Both the position numbers and the translations under genes were made by a program. A stretch of DNA of 64,000 nucleotides from Henricia sp. BOLD:AAB3569 (lineage: Eukaryota; Echinodermata; Asteroidea; Spinulosida; Echinasteridae), in assembly GCA_037783545.1 (NCBI GenBank), contig JBBELK010000093.1, positions 1,736,001-1,800,000 of the forward strand, given 5' to 3'. Positions 57,801 to 60,800 of the stretch are shown here, in pieces (positions within the stretch are counted from its first letter, which is position 1; each line of letters opens with the position of its first letter). Below the pieces are notes generated by a model. It was not told where the DNA came from, searched no databases, and saw only the letters and a list, made by a program, of their open reading frames with translations.

Positions 57801-60800
57801 TTCTCATCACGTGAATTTGTTTTACAAAGAGCATACGTATTTAGTTTTTCTTTTTAAGGACTCTTTGTGGATCCTTTTTGTAATCACGCTTGTTCTCATT
57901 ACACTTTCACTCTCTTATAATGATGTATACGCATGTACATGTACATCAAAGTCATGTACGTACCTAAATGTTTTCAACTATATTTGTATATGGCGCGGTA
58001 CTGTTTGGGGAAATATTTGTATTGTTTTATTTTTGGAAACAATGTGACACTATAGTCAGATTTTTTTTCCCAGAGGACAAAACGTCAAGCGAATTGAAAG
58101 TAAAAGAAAACTCCGGAACAAAATCGATGACGACATTTATTAAAAGTGAAACTGCCAATACTTAAAAAAGCTTTCGATGAACCATGTACACACATGTGAA
58201 CATCCGTCCCATATGGGCAGGCCGGTTCCTTCCTGCCTATTGTGCTATTAGTCTCGTATACCGTATAGAATCCGTAAGAAATAAATAACCTTCTCGGAAC
58301 ATTTGATGAAAAGAGACAAATGATATCATATCTCCCACCCCATACAAATGCCACTCACAGATCACATAACCAGATACTAGATTCAGCCTATACAGCTCCT
58401 TGTGTGAACATGCACACCGTATCTTAATACTTCTTTTGTTTGTTTCTTTTAAAAACTTGACATTTATACTCCTGGATCGGGCAACCTCGAACCTGAAAAG
58501 ACTCGGTTTGTTGAAACCATGAATTCTGCTTTTGAATCCCAGTATGAAGGAAAAATGGCCATTGTTCTTGTGTTATGCAGGAATATGAGAATATCAAATG
58601 GTTTAAGTAAACAGTGTCAAACCGCAGTTCCGCAGTGGCGCTAAATGTTAGGGATTATATAAACTGGAGACAAATCACAAACATCATTCTGAATCTGAAA
58701 GTCTTGATATATTTAGCTGCAAAAAAGAAAAACTAAAAAACTGACATTTAAACACAATTATTTTTTCTTAGTCACAGTTTATTGTGAACAGACTTATTTA
58801 TTGCAACTATTGAAATATAAGATGCTACATAATATTACTTTTACCTATCATGACATCAATCGAAAAATGCCAAGGCAATATTTACTTTTGAATTTTTTTT
58901 ATATACAGCAGGATTGTTTGTTTGTTTCAGAATTTTTAACCTTTGATATTATCACACAGAACGGCCACATCTTGTCAAACGAAAAAGAGAATTGTATCAT
59001 TTGCAGAGACCCAATTTTGTTTTTCATGAGTTGACAAGAAAAACCTTACTCAATATGTTGATGATAGCAATGGTAACAAACACCACATGAATTTATTTCC
59101 ATCCAAAATGGTATTTCATGTTGGATATTGACTACTGAAGGTAGTTTTTTTTTAATTCCTGTGCACGGGACTTTTTTACCATTCACTTGTACACAAAATC
59201 CATATATAGATTTTCAAGGTTTTCTGAAGCATTGATGCATCTATGTAGCTAAAATTTCTTCAGGCTAGTTTACCAACATTCTTCTTTGATATGTTACACT
59301 CTTATTCCACGAATCTGTAAAAAGTTTTATCTTGCAAATGATACATAGGCCTTTGAACAAAAAGTGAGTTTTCTTTTCAGACCAAAATAATTTTGAAATC
59401 ACAAGTGAAAGTAACGTCTCCCACAAAAAAAATGAACAGGTCTATTATATTTTACACATTTCTATTTGTCAAGACCATGTATCATGGGAAGTCTTAAATG
59501 GATAAACACTTTCCCACAATTTCAAAAAATATTTATTTTAATGGAAAAATAATTTCCCTCCCCCAAGTGGGATGAATTATGAAGTTCAAGATATCTGTAT
59601 TTAAAACAAATTTAAATAACCTGTGATTTAAAATTGTTTAAAAAAGAAAGATTGTAGTAATATTGACGATACACATGTGTACAAATTCTAATTGTAAAAT
59701 CTAAATCAAAAAGCCGACTCCTTGTTGAACTGTCCGCTCTCAGTTTCATGACAAAAGGTCACATTATTAAAGGAGAATTATACCCAAGAAACAAAAGACA
59801 TTATGCTCAACAAGTGCAACTCATACAGAAAGAGAAATACTGCCCACTGGACAAAATGGTGCAACCCATACTGTGAGGCATTGTTGCAATAGACCTGTTC
59901 TAGGTTTTTCCCCACACAATGGAATTAGCATAATTGGTAAATTGGTACAGCGGACCTTTGACACGTGTATAGATTGGTTACCACTAGAGATGGCATTCCA
60001 CAATAAGCGATAGGATCGGAGAACTGGTCTGTACATGTCAAAGGTCCTTTGTACCAAGAAGAACCCCCGAACAGGGGCCAATTTCATAAAGCTGTTTAGC
60101 AAAACAATTTGCTTAATTCAAAATTTGTTTGCTTCATAAAAATGGGTTAATAGTCAAAATTGTATTTCAAATTGTGTTCTCAGCAAGAATAGCAACACAC
60201 ATCACATTGATTTTGACTGCTTGCTCATTTTTATAAAGCATTGCCATTCTTTGTGAAGTTCGTATCCACATTTCAGTGGGCAGTATTTCTTGTACTTTGT
60301 ATTACAAATGTGTACGAGTTGCATTTGTTAGCACAATGTCTTTTGTTTCTTGGGTATACTTCTCCTTCAAATTAACAAAGGTCCTCGTGTGTTTTACCAG
60401 TGTGAACACAGCTATTGATTATTAACCCTTGTCTGTTTGGTATCTCTTCATGTAGGCCCTCCTAGCAAACAACAAGCCAGATGATCGGCTCCATCTGACT
60501 TCCAACCCCCTCAAATGGAGCACCAACGATGTAGTCAAATTCATTAGCAAGACTGACTGTGCAACGTTAGCCAGGATATTTGAAGAACAGGTCAGATTCT
60601 CTTTCTACCACTTGTATAATGCACAGGAAATACTGAATATCTCAAATTCGGAAAATTCAGATTCTTGAATACCGAATATCCAAATACTCCATCCTTCAAT
60701 TTTGCAAATTTTATCTTGCACCAAATAAAGCATCAAATGAATGCTTACATAAGTGCACCGCCCGCTCTGCTGAAACATACAGACTTTGAAAACTACCTTC

